From CAZLMF01 sp964560565 (lineage in GTDB: Bacteria; Bacillota; Clostridia; Oscillospirales; Ruminococcaceae), in the NCBI GenBank assembly GCA_964560565.1, contig CAZLMF010000052.1:1-10888 (forward strand): DNA of 10,888 nt. Reading direction: 5' to 3'. Each line of letters opens with the position of its first letter. The stretch's first letter is position 1. Below, piece by piece: positions 1 through 7,819 of this stretch. Under the pieces are notes generated by a model, which was given only the letters and a program-made list of their open reading frames with translations, was not told where the DNA came from and searched no databases. The position numbers and the translations under genes were made by a program.

Positions 1-827
1 ATGAACGTAGGTACTTCAGTAATGTCAGTTCCGTAAACCTCGCCCGTGTACTCCTTGTAAATCTGCTTACCGTTATTGAAGTTGATAATTGCTCCTGAAC
101 CGTCGGGCACTACAAAATACCCTGTTTCTTCAGTGGAAGCAGCTCCCATGTTAGGCAGCACCGATACATCAAGCAGCACCTTTGCCGCTTCGCCGGTGGG
201 ATATAGCTCCACGATTTTATCCACGAGAACTTCAACCTCTAAATAGTCATCCCTTAGAGTGTACCTAACGGGCACTGTGAAACCTGTATTGAATTTGTAT
301 GTGACTGTGAAACCGTCATCTGCTATGTCATATTTTACATTCTTTTTTGCCAAGCTATCCTTTGCAACTGAAAGCTTGTTGGTGTTGCGCACGGTTCTGT
401 CACCGTAGGTTAAATGTAGGTTTGAGTTAAGGTCATTTTTTAAGGTTTTGTTTGCTCTTAGGTCAGCGTGAGCATTGTATGGCTCGCTCCACCATATATA
501 GCCGTTTTCCTTAACCTTAACTGCAAAGTGAGCTTCTTCTTCATTTAAATAAAGCTCTAGGTTGCCATTTGAAGCTATAAGCTTCGTCTTTGCAAGAGCT
601 TCCTCTTCAGTAATTGGGAGGAGAGCTTCGTCGTCTTCATCTTTATTGCCATTGCCTTCTTCAGAGTCCCCAGGTTCTTCTGTGGTCTCATCCGTGGTCT
701 GATCTGCATCTTCGCTTTCACTCGTGGTTGCATCCACATCTTCTGACATAGCAACAAACGAGCCAAGCGGCAGCATCATACATAGGACAATTGCGAAAAT
801 AGTAAGCTTCTTGAGAATTTCACGCAT
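1..827 (-). CDS. DUF5696-family secreted protein, 5' portion (runs off left edge)
   Basis: I translated this reading frame by hand: ATG at 827, then 275 codons open to the window edge with no stop. Residues 1-26 form a signal peptide (basic MREILKK, then a hydrophobic stretch) with likely cleavage near FVA|MSED. Residues 28-70 are a Thr/Glu/Asp-rich linker. From about residue 85 a beta-rich region begins, with the marks I associate with the DUF5696 family of Firmicutes: a GYIWWSEP segment, an LHLTYGD segment, and VPDGSGAIINFNNGK (residues 240-254) followed by EVYGTD. Family members are usually several hundred residues long, so most of the protein lies outside. The family has no established activity that I can state; its N-terminus resembles the beta-sandwich that precedes some glycoside hydrolase barrels, which is an inference. 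It lies 28 bp after the Yip1 gene, with GAAAGGAACGG as ribosome binding site, and is the last operon gene visible. Family assignment is from remembered motifs. Confidence 0.8.
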   Translation of the reverse strand, partial: MREILKKLTIFAIVLCMMLPLGSFVAMSEDVDATTSESEDADQTTDETTEEPGDSEEGNGNKDEDDEALLPITEEEALAKTKLIASNGNLELYLNEEEAHFAVKVKENGYIWWSEPYNAHADLRANKTLKNDLNSNLHLTYGDRTVRNTNKLSVAKDSLAKKNVKYDIADDGFTVTYKFNTGFTVPVRYTLRDDYLEVEVLVDKIVELYPTGEAAKVLLDVSVLPNMGAASTEETGYFVVPDGSGAIINFNNGKQIYKEYTGEVYGTDITEVPTF

Positions 828-855
828 TATAACTACCGTTCCTTTCGTAAGATTG

Positions 856-1491
856 CTAAACATTAAATCTAAATGCAATTTCTGTGTATACTGAATAGAA
901 GAATACATATACCTGCTGGAAAAGTGTAACTAATAAAACCAACAGGAAGAATATAATCAAAATTGCTGCAAGGGTTAGCAAAACACTTGCTATGGTCTTG
1001 CCCAATGAGTATTGGTGTACTGCTTTAAGCCCCATTATCATTAGCAGTACAGACCATGCAGTTCCGAGTATGCCAATGATGGTCATGAACATTTCTTCGT
1101 CCCTGACAAGGACATTGCTTAGTACCACATTGATTGCTGATGACGCGATATAAGGGATTAGAGCGTATGAGCTTACTATGAAGATGTTCTTCATAGTTCC
1201 CTCACCGTCAAGCAATGTGCAGATTGCCCAGTTACCAACTACCCAAGTCAAGAAAAGCACAACTGTTTGAATGATGATAGGCACTACGTTAAAGTACTTT
1301 ACACTTACAAGGTTCTGGTTAAATAGGAAGTTTGTCAAACGGTGCTGTGCAACTGCCACAACAAACATGGCTAGTAGAATTATAAGTGCAGCCTTCATTG
1401 AGCCTTGCTTTTTCCAGCGTAAATCCTCAAAGCCTTCAAACGGATGTTTGACAACATGAAGAGGCCACTTGCGTTTTGGCATATCCAGCAT
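856..1491 (-). CDS. Yip1-family integral membrane protein
   Basis: The 211-residue product has about five membrane segments: roughly residues 34-50, 66-92, 102-124, 136-156 and 166-196. This layout and the loop pattern (an FEGFEDLRWKKQGS amphipathic start, then WAICTLLDGEGTMKN between helices 2 and 3, then a YALIPY motif) fit the bacterial Yip1 domain. The eukaryotic relatives act in membrane trafficking; the bacterial role is unknown. The ATG at 1491 lies one base after the stop of the NHL/TPR gene and has a purine-rich GGAATGGGGGTAGAG just upstream. The in-frame ATG at 1482 has no such site, so 1491 is chosen. The tight junction implies translational coupling with the NHL/TPR gene and suggests that the two membrane proteins work together, perhaps as accessory parts of the transporter. 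That role is inferred only from position. Confidence 0.85.
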   Translation of the reverse strand: MLDMPKRKWPLHVVKHPFEGFEDLRWKKQGSMKAALIILLAMFVVAVAQHRLTNFLFNQNLVSVKYFNVVPIIIQTVVLFLTWVVGNWAICTLLDGEGTMKNIFIVSSYALIPYIASSAINVVLSNVLVRDEEMFMTIIGILGTAWSVLLMIMGLKAVHQYSLGKTIASVLLTLAAILIIFFLLVLLVTLFQQVYVFFYSVYTEIAFRFNV

Positions 1492-1492
1492 T

Positions 1493-2980
1493 TTACTCTA
1501 CCCCCATTCCGTTGTTTTTCTTGTTTAAGCGCACTCGTTTAATTACGCGCTTAATGATAAAGTATAATACAAATAGTACAACAAAGCCTATTACTATTTT
1601 ATTGAAGTTCTCTCTTAGGAAATCCATTCGATAATACTTAAATGCTCTGCTGTAGCCGCCACGAGAATTGTAATAGAAGTAATCCATTGCTGTCTCATAT
1701 TCGCCTTGCTCAAGGTATGCGTTGCCAAGTCCGATATAAGCATACCAGTAGTTACCGTCACGGCGCAATACTTCCTCCCAAGGAGCAACTGCTTCCTCGT
1801 AGCGTCCTAAAACGGTAAGCTCAACTGCGGTGTGTACATACTCACCGAAAATTGTTCGGTTAAAGCGAGTAATGCTGTTCTTTCTTCCGTCAAGAACATA
1901 AACACTTTCGCCAAGTGACTCAACTGCGTTTGGCGCTCTGAAAGTTCCCACCTGGTCGCCCTCTCCTCCGAAAACAAACAGCAAATCGCATTCACGGTTG
2001 TACTGGAATATCCTCTTTGAGGTGTAGTCCACAAGGTTGATAATGCCATAATCGCCAACGTCAACGTCAACTATTGATGAGGTAATGGTTTGACCTAGAT
2101 AATATACCGAGCCCCAATCGCCGTAGAAGTAGTCTGAATATCCAAGTGTCTCATATATGTTTTTGCCTGAAGGACTTAGCTTCTTTAATACGTCAGTATC
2201 CAGTGATTTAGCCTCTGTTACTGTGTAAACAAAGCCGTCCTCGTCAATATCAAAGTTTGCAATCTCAACTGCAACGCTTCTCTTACGCTTACGGGCTGCC
2301 TCGGGGCTTAGCACCGTTTTCCAGAATGCGTTTGCAATAACGTCTGCTGTGGTCTGAACACGGTTTGCACCGTAAAAGCCCTTAAATGTGCCGTCCGGTG
2401 AGAACGTAACCGCACCTTGGTTAACGCTCTTGACAACGACAAACATTGTCCCTGCCTTGTCTACGGTAACCTTTCGTGGGTTGTATGTGATGTCAGCGGG
2501 GTAAACCTCGCTCTCCGGCTTGTGGAAGTATCTTATTACGTTTAAGTCCGCATCAGCTAGAATAACTCTCTCGTTGTTGGTATCAGCAATGTAAAGGTTG
2601 TTTTTATGATCTACAAAAACACCCATGGGGTTATTAAACGTAGTTTCTGTGCCGTCTTCCTCTATAAGAGTGTCGATTACCCTTATGAGGTTGAAATCCT
2701 TATCTGTTACGACAATTCTGTTATTGCCAGAGTCTGCAATGTAGAACAGCTCATCGTCAGATATAAACAAATCCTGTGCTTCCTTGAATGTGCCTACGCC
2801 AATCTGCTCTCCTGTTACCACTAAGTCCGGCACATAACCATTCTGTGACGGAACGGGCATTCCCCACCAGTCATAGTTATATCCATAATAAGGTAAGTCC
2901 GCAGAAACAGCTGTTGAGAACGACGTAACGCCTATAATCAACACACATAGCAAGCATAGGAGCTTTTTCATATATTTCAC
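1493..2980 (-). CDS. Secreted, C-terminally membrane-anchored NHL beta-propeller/TPR protein
   Basis: The 495-residue product has four parts. Residues 1-27 are a signal peptide with likely cleavage at VSA|DLPYY. Residues about 60-375 contain NHL-type beta-propeller repeats, seen as recurring blades such as LFYIADSGNNRIVV, NLYIADTNNERVIL and YVLDGRKNSITRF. Residues about 385-445 form a TPR-like helical pair (AVELTVLGRYEEAVAPWEEVL, then AYIGLGNAYLEQGEYETAMDYF). A single membrane helix (about 462-477) is followed by a basic KRVIKRVRLNKK tail. The propeller and TPR should therefore sit outside the cell, anchored by the C-terminus. NHL propellers and TPRs usually bind proteins or ligands, so this may be a scaffold or glycan-sensing partner of the neighbouring importer; that role is inferred. 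The gene follows the MalG-type permease after 42 bp. The start is GTG at 2980, set by AGGGTG seven bases upstream; the ATG at 2971 would be 16 bases away. Confidence 0.87.
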   Translation of the reverse strand: MKYMKKLLCLLCVLIIGVTSFSTAVSADLPYYGYNYDWWGMPVPSQNGYVPDLVVTGEQIGVGTFKEAQDLFISDDELFYIADSGNNRIVVTDKDFNLIRVIDTLIEEDGTETTFNNPMGVFVDHKNNLYIADTNNERVILADADLNVIRYFHKPESEVYPADITYNPRKVTVDKAGTMFVVVKSVNQGAVTFSPDGTFKGFYGANRVQTTADVIANAFWKTVLSPEAARKRKRSVAVEIANFDIDEDGFVYTVTEAKSLDTDVLKKLSPSGKNIYETLGYSDYFYGDWGSVYYLGQTITSSIVDVDVGDYGIINLVDYTSKRIFQYNRECDLLFVFGGEGDQVGTFRAPNAVESLGESVYVLDGRKNSITRFNRTIFGEYVHTAVELTVLGRYEEAVAPWEEVLRRDGNYWYAYIGLGNAYLEQGEYETAMDYFYYNSRGGYSRAFKYYRMDFLRENFNKIVIGFVVLFVLYFIIKRVIKRVRLNKKNNGMGVE

Positions 2981-2993
2981 TGTGCTTCACCCT
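2981..2993 (-). promoter_or_regulatory. Ribosome binding site that favours the GTG start of the NHL/TPR gene
   Basis: AGGGTG (minus strand, 2993-2988) is seven bases upstream of GTG 2980, the usual spacing. The alternative ATG at 2971 would leave 16 bases. The signal peptide is intact with either start. Confidence 0.6.
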
Positions 2994-3023
2994 TTTCTAT
3001 ATGATTTTGCAACTCAGCTAGCA

Positions 3024-3881
3024 TTATTCCTTAATACCTGAGTGCGCCATTGTCTCCATAACATTGCTTTGTGTTGCAATGAATACGATTAGCGGAGGTA
3101 GCATCATTATTACTGCGCCTGCAAAGCTTATGCCCTGCCTTGCTAAGCCTGATGCTGTGATTTGGCTCATTACTGTCGGAAGAGTCTTTAGTGACTCATT
3201 GTAAACGAAGTTTTGACCTGTGATGTTCCATGCACCTTGGAAGGAGAATACTATAAGCGTTAGCCATGCCGGCTTAACGTTTGGCATTACAACCTGCCAG
3301 CAAGTGCGAAAATGCCCTGCGCCGTCAATCCTTGCAGCCTCTATAAGCGAGTCGGGAACCTGCCCCATAAACTGCTTCATTAGAAATAGCCCCATAGGGG
3401 TCGCAACGGCAGGGAGAATAAGCGCAAAGTATGAGTCAATCATGCCAAGTACAGCCATTACCATGTACTGCATAATGCCTGTTACCGCACTTGTAAATAG
3501 GAGTGACAGAACGATAACTTGGTTAAGTAGTTTTTGCCCTGGCATTTTAACCTTAGCAAGAACATAAGCTGCGGAGGATGCGCAAAAGATATTTGCCACA
3601 GTAACAACAATTGTTACAAATAAGCTGTTAAATACATATCTTGAGAAAGGCACCCATAGGTTGCCTGCAACCTTGAAAAGCTCTGTAAAGTTTTCAAATG
3701 TGGGGCTTTGGGCGTAAAGCTTAGGAGGGAAAACAAAGAGTTCCTCCATAGGCTTGATCGATTGCACAATAGTAAAGTAAAAGGGGAAAATCATGAAAAT
3801 ACTAAGTAGTGCAAGTAGTGTAAACATCGCAATATCGCCTCTAAGCGATCCACTAATTCTTCTTTTTGAAAAAAGCTTCAT
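3024..3881 (-). CDS. Carbohydrate ABC transporter permease, MalG type
   Basis: This 285-residue inner-membrane permease has six membrane segments (about 18-40, 84-108, 117-137, 142-165, 202-222 and 249-270). Its cytoplasmic EAA loop is clear: EAARIDGAGHFRTCWQVVMPNVKP at about residues 180-203, with the conserved EAA...G...P residues that dock onto the ATPase. The N-terminal topology and length match the MalG/UgpE class (family CUT1), the second permease in sugar and oligosaccharide importers. The last residues (NVMETMAHSGIKE) match the usual end of this class. ATG 3881 has a strong AGGAGG eight bases upstream that overlaps the stop of the MalF-type gene, so the two permeases are translationally coupled and should form a heterodimeric channel. 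The substrate is unknown. The odd point is the lack of a MalK/UgpC-type ATPase in the window. Confidence 0.93.
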   Translation of the reverse strand: MKLFSKRRISGSLRGDIAMFTLLALLSIFMIFPFYFTIVQSIKPMEELFVFPPKLYAQSPTFENFTELFKVAGNLWVPFSRYVFNSLFVTIVVTVANIFCASSAAYVLAKVKMPGQKLLNQVIVLSLLFTSAVTGIMQYMVMAVLGMIDSYFALILPAVATPMGLFLMKQFMGQVPDSLIEAARIDGAGHFRTCWQVVMPNVKPAWLTLIVFSFQGAWNITGQNFVYNESLKTLPTVMSQITASGLARQGISFAGAVIMMLPPLIVFIATQSNVMETMAHSGIKE

Positions 3882-3894
3882 TATTTATCCCTCC

Positions 3895-4839
3895 TTATAC
3901 ATCTGTGTATTTGTGCAGAATTTTTCTAATTAGTTTATTGGCAATAATCATTACCACGAACAGTACGAACAAAATTGCTGATGCGTAACCCATCTCGTAC
4001 CTAATAAAGCCATAGTCGAAAGCATGGTTTTGAATTGTGTGAGTCGCATAGTCCGTACTTGGGAAGCCTGTTAGCATCTGCCCAACTGCTCCCGCTGTAA
4101 AGGATGAAACAATTTGCATAACTGCCGCAAATAGCATCTGCGGCCCCATTGCAGGAATAGTTATATAGATAAGCTCCTGTCCACGGTTGCGCACGCCCTC
4201 GATTGAGCCTGCCTCGTAGCGGTCACGGGGTATGCCCTGAAGCCCTGCTATCATTGCAAGGAATCCTGCACCCAGTGAAATCCACAACTGCACAAGTATA
4301 ACGACGCCCATCATGTATTTCGTGTCAGTCAACCACTGAACGGCACCGTTTGTTATACCAAGCTTGATTAGCCATGCGTTTGCAAAACCATAGGTATCTC
4401 CGGAGAAAATCAGCTGCCAGATGACGTAAATGTTTGTCGCCATCGAGGGAGCGTAGAAAATAACGGTAAATACGGTTTTTAACGTTCTGCCAAGGTTGTT
4501 GATAAGCCATGCAATAAGGAAGCAGGCAAAATAGCTCAACGGACCTGTCAAAACTGCAAAAATGAGTGTGTTCTTAATTGCTATGAGGAATGTATCGTCC
4601 TCCAAAAACAGTGTGTAAAAGTTGTTTAGCCCCACAAACTTAGGGAATTGAACTAGGTTAAAGTTGGTGAATCCAATCGGCAACGACATTGTGACGGGAA
4701 TGATTGTGAAAATGGTGAAAAGAATAAAGAAGGGCGCTATCATTCCGTATGCGGATAAATTAACTCTCATTTGATGCAGAGTGTATTTCAACTTGCTGAC
4801 ATCTCTTTTGCCGACCACGGCATTTGCTTTAACAGACAA
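3895..4839 (-). CDS. Sugar ABC transporter permease, MalF type
   Basis: This 314-residue permease has six membrane segments, the first at about residues 33-53, and a cytoplasmic EAA-type loop at about 209-234 (YEAGSIEGVRNRGQELIYITIPAMGPQ; the E-A-G...G...P skeleton is intact). Its length and order match the MalF/UgpA class of CUT1 importers, without the large periplasmic loop of E. coli MalF. It is probably the partner of the downstream MalG-type gene, 13 bp away. The start is TTG at 4839: no ATG lies nearby in frame before M24, and AGGAGG sits eight bases upstream of the TTG, immediately after the stop of the solute-binding protein gene. The substrate is inferred to be an oligosaccharide from the class and the CBM-like modules of the neighbouring binding protein. 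Confidence 0.93.
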   Translation of the reverse strand: MSVKANAVVGKRDVSKLKYTLHQMRVNLSAYGMIAPFFILFTIFTIIPVTMSLPIGFTNFNLVQFPKFVGLNNFYTLFLEDDTFLIAIKNTLIFAVLTGPLSYFACFLIAWLINNLGRTLKTVFTVIFYAPSMATNIYVIWQLIFSGDTYGFANAWLIKLGITNGAVQWLTDTKYMMGVVILVQLWISLGAGFLAMIAGLQGIPRDRYEAGSIEGVRNRGQELIYITIPAMGPQMLFAAVMQIVSSFTAGAVGQMLTGFPSTDYATHTIQNHAFDYGFIRYEMGYASAILFVLFVVMIIANKLIRKILHKYTDV

Positions 4840-4853
4840 CTTGTTCCCCTCCT
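4840..4853 (-). promoter_or_regulatory. Ribosome binding site that fixes the TTG start of the MalF-type permease
   Basis: AGGAGG (minus strand, 4853-4848) lies eight bases before TTG 4839. It directly follows the stop codon of the upstream gene, and there is no other start codon at a workable distance. Confidence 0.75.
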
Positions 4854-4857
4854 TTTC

Positions 4858-7794
4858 TTAATCTATTCCAAGTTCTTCGCGTTTTCTTTGAATCTCAAAG
4901 TTAATGTCTCTGTTATATGCATTGAGTGCATATCTTGCATTATCGGCATTGTTTACAACACTTCTGAATGCGTTCATTATATCTCTTGTAACTGAGTAAG
5001 ATGCAGGAATAACCGGTATCTCTACAAGATGCTCAATCTGAGAGCTAAGTAGTCCAAACTCCTTGTTTGACCACGGCAACTGCTCAAGAGCCTCAAGGTT
5101 TGCGGCATCAAAGCGTCCCATAGGGCCCATTAAAGCCTCTATTGTGCGCCCGTACTGGATTTGAATCTCTGTGCTTGTAAACCACTTGATAAACTCCCAT
5201 GCACCAGTGACGTTATTTACCTTGTTGAAGATAATTGCGCCTGCACTTCCAGAGTTTGTTGCGTGAGAAATTGTACCATCTTCTTTAACTGTTCCAGGGA
5301 CTGGGCAAAAACTCCATAAGCCTTGAATCTCAGGTGCTGCAACGCTTAGCTGGTTATAGAATGTGTAATTCTGAATAATCATCGGCATCTCGCCTGTCCT
5401 AAAACGTGAATATGCGTCGTAGGTTTGGTCAAAGCTGTATACAGTATAGAATTTAGTCCAAGTCTCAAAGGCTTCAATTGCCCTTGGATCGTTAAATGTG
5501 GTTTCGTTTTGTGCTTCATTGTAGTAGTTAAGTCCTGATTGAAGCAGCAGCATTGCAAATGTGTGACCTGCGTCAGTTACTGTGCTCGTAGCTCCACCTG
5601 AGCCAACTACAGCTGTTTGAGGCAGGATAAGACCTGCTTGCATATAGTTGCGCTGAATTGGGCGCAGCATTTCAATGAATTCATCCCATGTCTCGGGTGG
5701 CTCGGTAATGCCAAGCTCCTCTAAAACGTCCGTGCGATAGAATAGCATCGGGAAGTTTTGACTTACCGGCAGTGCGTATACGCCACGGTCATAGGTGAAA
5801 AGAGTGGATGTATGCTCAGCAAAGCGAGTTGAAACTTCTTCATAATCAGGGAATTGGCTTACATCCACAAGAAGTCCACGAGCTGCAAGCTGGATTGGGA
5901 AGTCGCCTCCTATAAATACGGCAACATCAGGGCCTTTTCCTGCTAGTGTAGCCTCAAGAATTGAGCCTTGTACTAGGTTAATAGTGATGTCAATGTCGGG
6001 GTTATCCCTCTTAAAGTCGTTATCTACAAGCTCTTTTACGACCTGTGCTTGGTCACGTCCTTGGCTTACCCATACGTTAAGTGCATCCTCACGCTCGTTT
6101 GTAAGAACATTGTAGTCCTCAAAGAATGAGCCGATGAATGCTTGGAAGCCGAAAGAAAAACTCTTGAAGAAATTTTCTTTTGTAGATAGGAATTTTTCTT
6201 CAGATGAGCTGATTTCAATGTAGTCAACCTCTAGGGGCTGCTCACGGAAGTTGCGCATCCAAGCGGAAACCGCTGAAATTCTATCCTTTATTGTACCGAG
6301 CATAGAGGGGATATCATCAGGTTTTTTAACTGCACGCTCAAGTGCAATTGCAAGAGACTCAAGCGAAGTAGCTTCACTGCCCTTTTGCTTTGTAACGCTC
6401 TCTATATTATCTTTCTCAAAGTATAGCTGCTCGATTGCATCCTCGTAGGTACCAAGTAGGCTTGGCAACTGGAGGTCAATTTGGTAGTCATTCCACTCGT
6501 CAGGTGTGGGGCCTGTAATCATAAGGATACGGCGGTAGTAGTAGTTGAGCTGGTAAACCAGTTCATCAAGGCGGCGCATTGTGTCGCCGATTACACCTGG
6601 GACTGCTTCTGCGACTAGGGTGTGCTTGCCTGCAGTGAGGTAAACATACATTTCCTCGTCGCCGTCAGATAGGGTGTTGGTATGCCAATCTAGGCTGTAA
6701 TTAAAGCGAACTTGGTCCATTTCTGCATAAGGAACTTCACCATCAATGTATATGCGGCGGTTCGAGAAGAATCCGCGCATTTCATTTTGGCGTGCTTTAA
6801 TGCCTATTTTATAGTAACCGTCATTGGGAACAACAACTTCCCATGCGATTGCTTGACCTGCTTTGTCCCAGTTAAGCTGACCTATTGTGTTGTAGCGCAT
6901 CTTTGAAGGATGCGATGGTGTGGTAAGGTAGCTTGTGCGGTCATAGGTGGGGTATAGGGTGGACTCGGTCTTGTATATTGCATCCTCGCCCTCTATTTTG
7001 TCATAGAAGGTAGGAGTAGCGTCAATTTCAGCTTGTGAAGGCTTAACATCCTGATAGGAAGGCAAGTCCTCACTATTGAAGAATGTCAGTGACTTGATTG
7101 CAAGGTAGGTTTTCTCACCCACAAAGGTGATTTCATGCTTACCCTCGGTCAGATAGAAGAACAACGGATCATTAAACAGACCGTCACGGTCGTTCACAGG
7201 CTTGTTTATCCACTGGGGGACTTCAACCTGAGGTGAGCGAATTTCGTTGTCATTCTCGTCAACGGTGATGGGGTATTCGTTATCCCAGATACGGTGGAGG
7301 TAAATCCTGCTTGCGGTATCATAGGGAAGCTTGCCATCGATTAGCATTTGCATCTCGATGCTTACGTTTTGCCCAGGTAGAGGATAGTACAAAAGCTGAA
7401 GATTATAAATTCCTGTTTCGGGAATGTCAATCTCCCATGTGACAGAACCTGACTGGTTATTCCAGCTAAGCACGTCTTCTACGCCCTCGAAATCCTTTAG
7501 TACCTCAAGTTCAGCGTCTTCTTGTGCTATGTAGTCAGCGGCATTGATGACTACGGGAGTCATTGGCTTGTTTTCGTCCTTGTACTTATCATAGTATTTA
7601 CTATAAGTATTCTCACGGGTAGAGTCAGCCTCAGTAACCTCAAGGGTGAGGTCCTGAGCTGTAACAGTATCAGTATTGTCCTGTGTTACTTCCTCTGCAC
7701 CCGCAGGAATGGGGAACGAAAACATGGTCAGCACAATTGCAGCTAAAAGCAGTATTGACTTTAGCCTTAAAGAGTTTTGCTTGCAATTTATCAC
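4858..7794 (-). CDS. Extracellular solute-binding protein with two N-terminal carbohydrate-binding-like modules
   Basis: The 978-residue product is more than twice the usual length (about 400-450) of a sugar-binding protein. It begins with a 33-residue signal peptide ending PAGA|EE and has no lipobox cysteine. Two similar beta-rich modules follow, about residues 80-240 and 260-402. Both have the CBM6/CBM35-like pattern: WEIDIPETGIYNLQL or WEVVVPNDGYYKIGI, then an IDGKLPYD or IDGEVPYAE strand, then FYLTEGKHEI or VYLTAGKHTL. A helical linker (about 415-565) leads to a family 1 solute-binding domain (about 570-930), with NVWVSQG, GPDVAVFIGGD and PPETWDEFIEML. It should capture glycan outside the cell and pass it to the two permeases that follow. 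I chose GTG 7794 over the upstream ATG 7857 because AGGTGG lies six bases before it, the signal peptide starts there, and ATG 7857 overlaps the ATPase gene by 38 bp. Confidence 0.9.
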   Translation of the reverse strand: MINCKQNSLRLKSILLLAAIVLTMFSFPIPAGAEEVTQDNTDTVTAQDLTLEVTEADSTRENTYSKYYDKYKDENKPMTPVVINAADYIAQEDAELEVLKDFEGVEDVLSWNNQSGSVTWEIDIPETGIYNLQLLYYPLPGQNVSIEMQMLIDGKLPYDTASRIYLHRIWDNEYPITVDENDNEIRSPQVEVPQWINKPVNDRDGLFNDPLFFYLTEGKHEITFVGEKTYLAIKSLTFFNSEDLPSYQDVKPSQAEIDATPTFYDKIEGEDAIYKTESTLYPTYDRTSYLTTPSHPSKMRYNTIGQLNWDKAGQAIAWEVVVPNDGYYKIGIKARQNEMRGFFSNRRIYIDGEVPYAEMDQVRFNYSLDWHTNTLSDGDEEMYVYLTAGKHTLVAEAVPGVIGDTMRRLDELVYQLNYYYRRILMITGPTPDEWNDYQIDLQLPSLLGTYEDAIEQLYFEKDNIESVTKQKGSEATSLESLAIALERAVKKPDDIPSMLGTIKDRISAVSAWMRNFREQPLEVDYIEISSSEEKFLSTKENFFKSFSFGFQAFIGSFFEDYNVLTNEREDALNVWVSQGRDQAQVVKELVDNDFKRDNPDIDITINLVQGSILEATLAGKGPDVAVFIGGDFPIQLAARGLLVDVSQFPDYEEVSTRFAEHTSTLFTYDRGVYALPVSQNFPMLFYRTDVLEELGITEPPETWDEFIEMLRPIQRNYMQAGLILPQTAVVGSGGATSTVTDAGHTFAMLLLQSGLNYYNEAQNETTFNDPRAIEAFETWTKFYTVYSFDQTYDAYSRFRTGEMPMIIQNYTFYNQLSVAAPEIQGLWSFCPVPGTVKEDGTISHATNSGSAGAIIFNKVNNVTGAWEFIKWFTSTEIQIQYGRTIEALMGPMGRFDAANLEALEQLPWSNKEFGLLSSQIEHLVEIPVIPASYSVTRDIMNAFRSVVNNADNARYALNAYNRDINFEIQRKREELGID

Positions 7795-7806
7795 GTTTAT
7801 CCACCT
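7795..7806 (-). promoter_or_regulatory. Ribosome binding site that sets the GTG start of the solute-binding protein
   Basis: GAAAGGTGG ends six bases before GTG 7794 and lies in the 25-bp gap after the stop of the ATPase gene. ATG 7857 would add 21 residues ahead of the signal peptide and lies inside the ATPase gene. Confidence 0.7.
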
Positions 7807-7819
7807 TTCAGTAGCAGTT

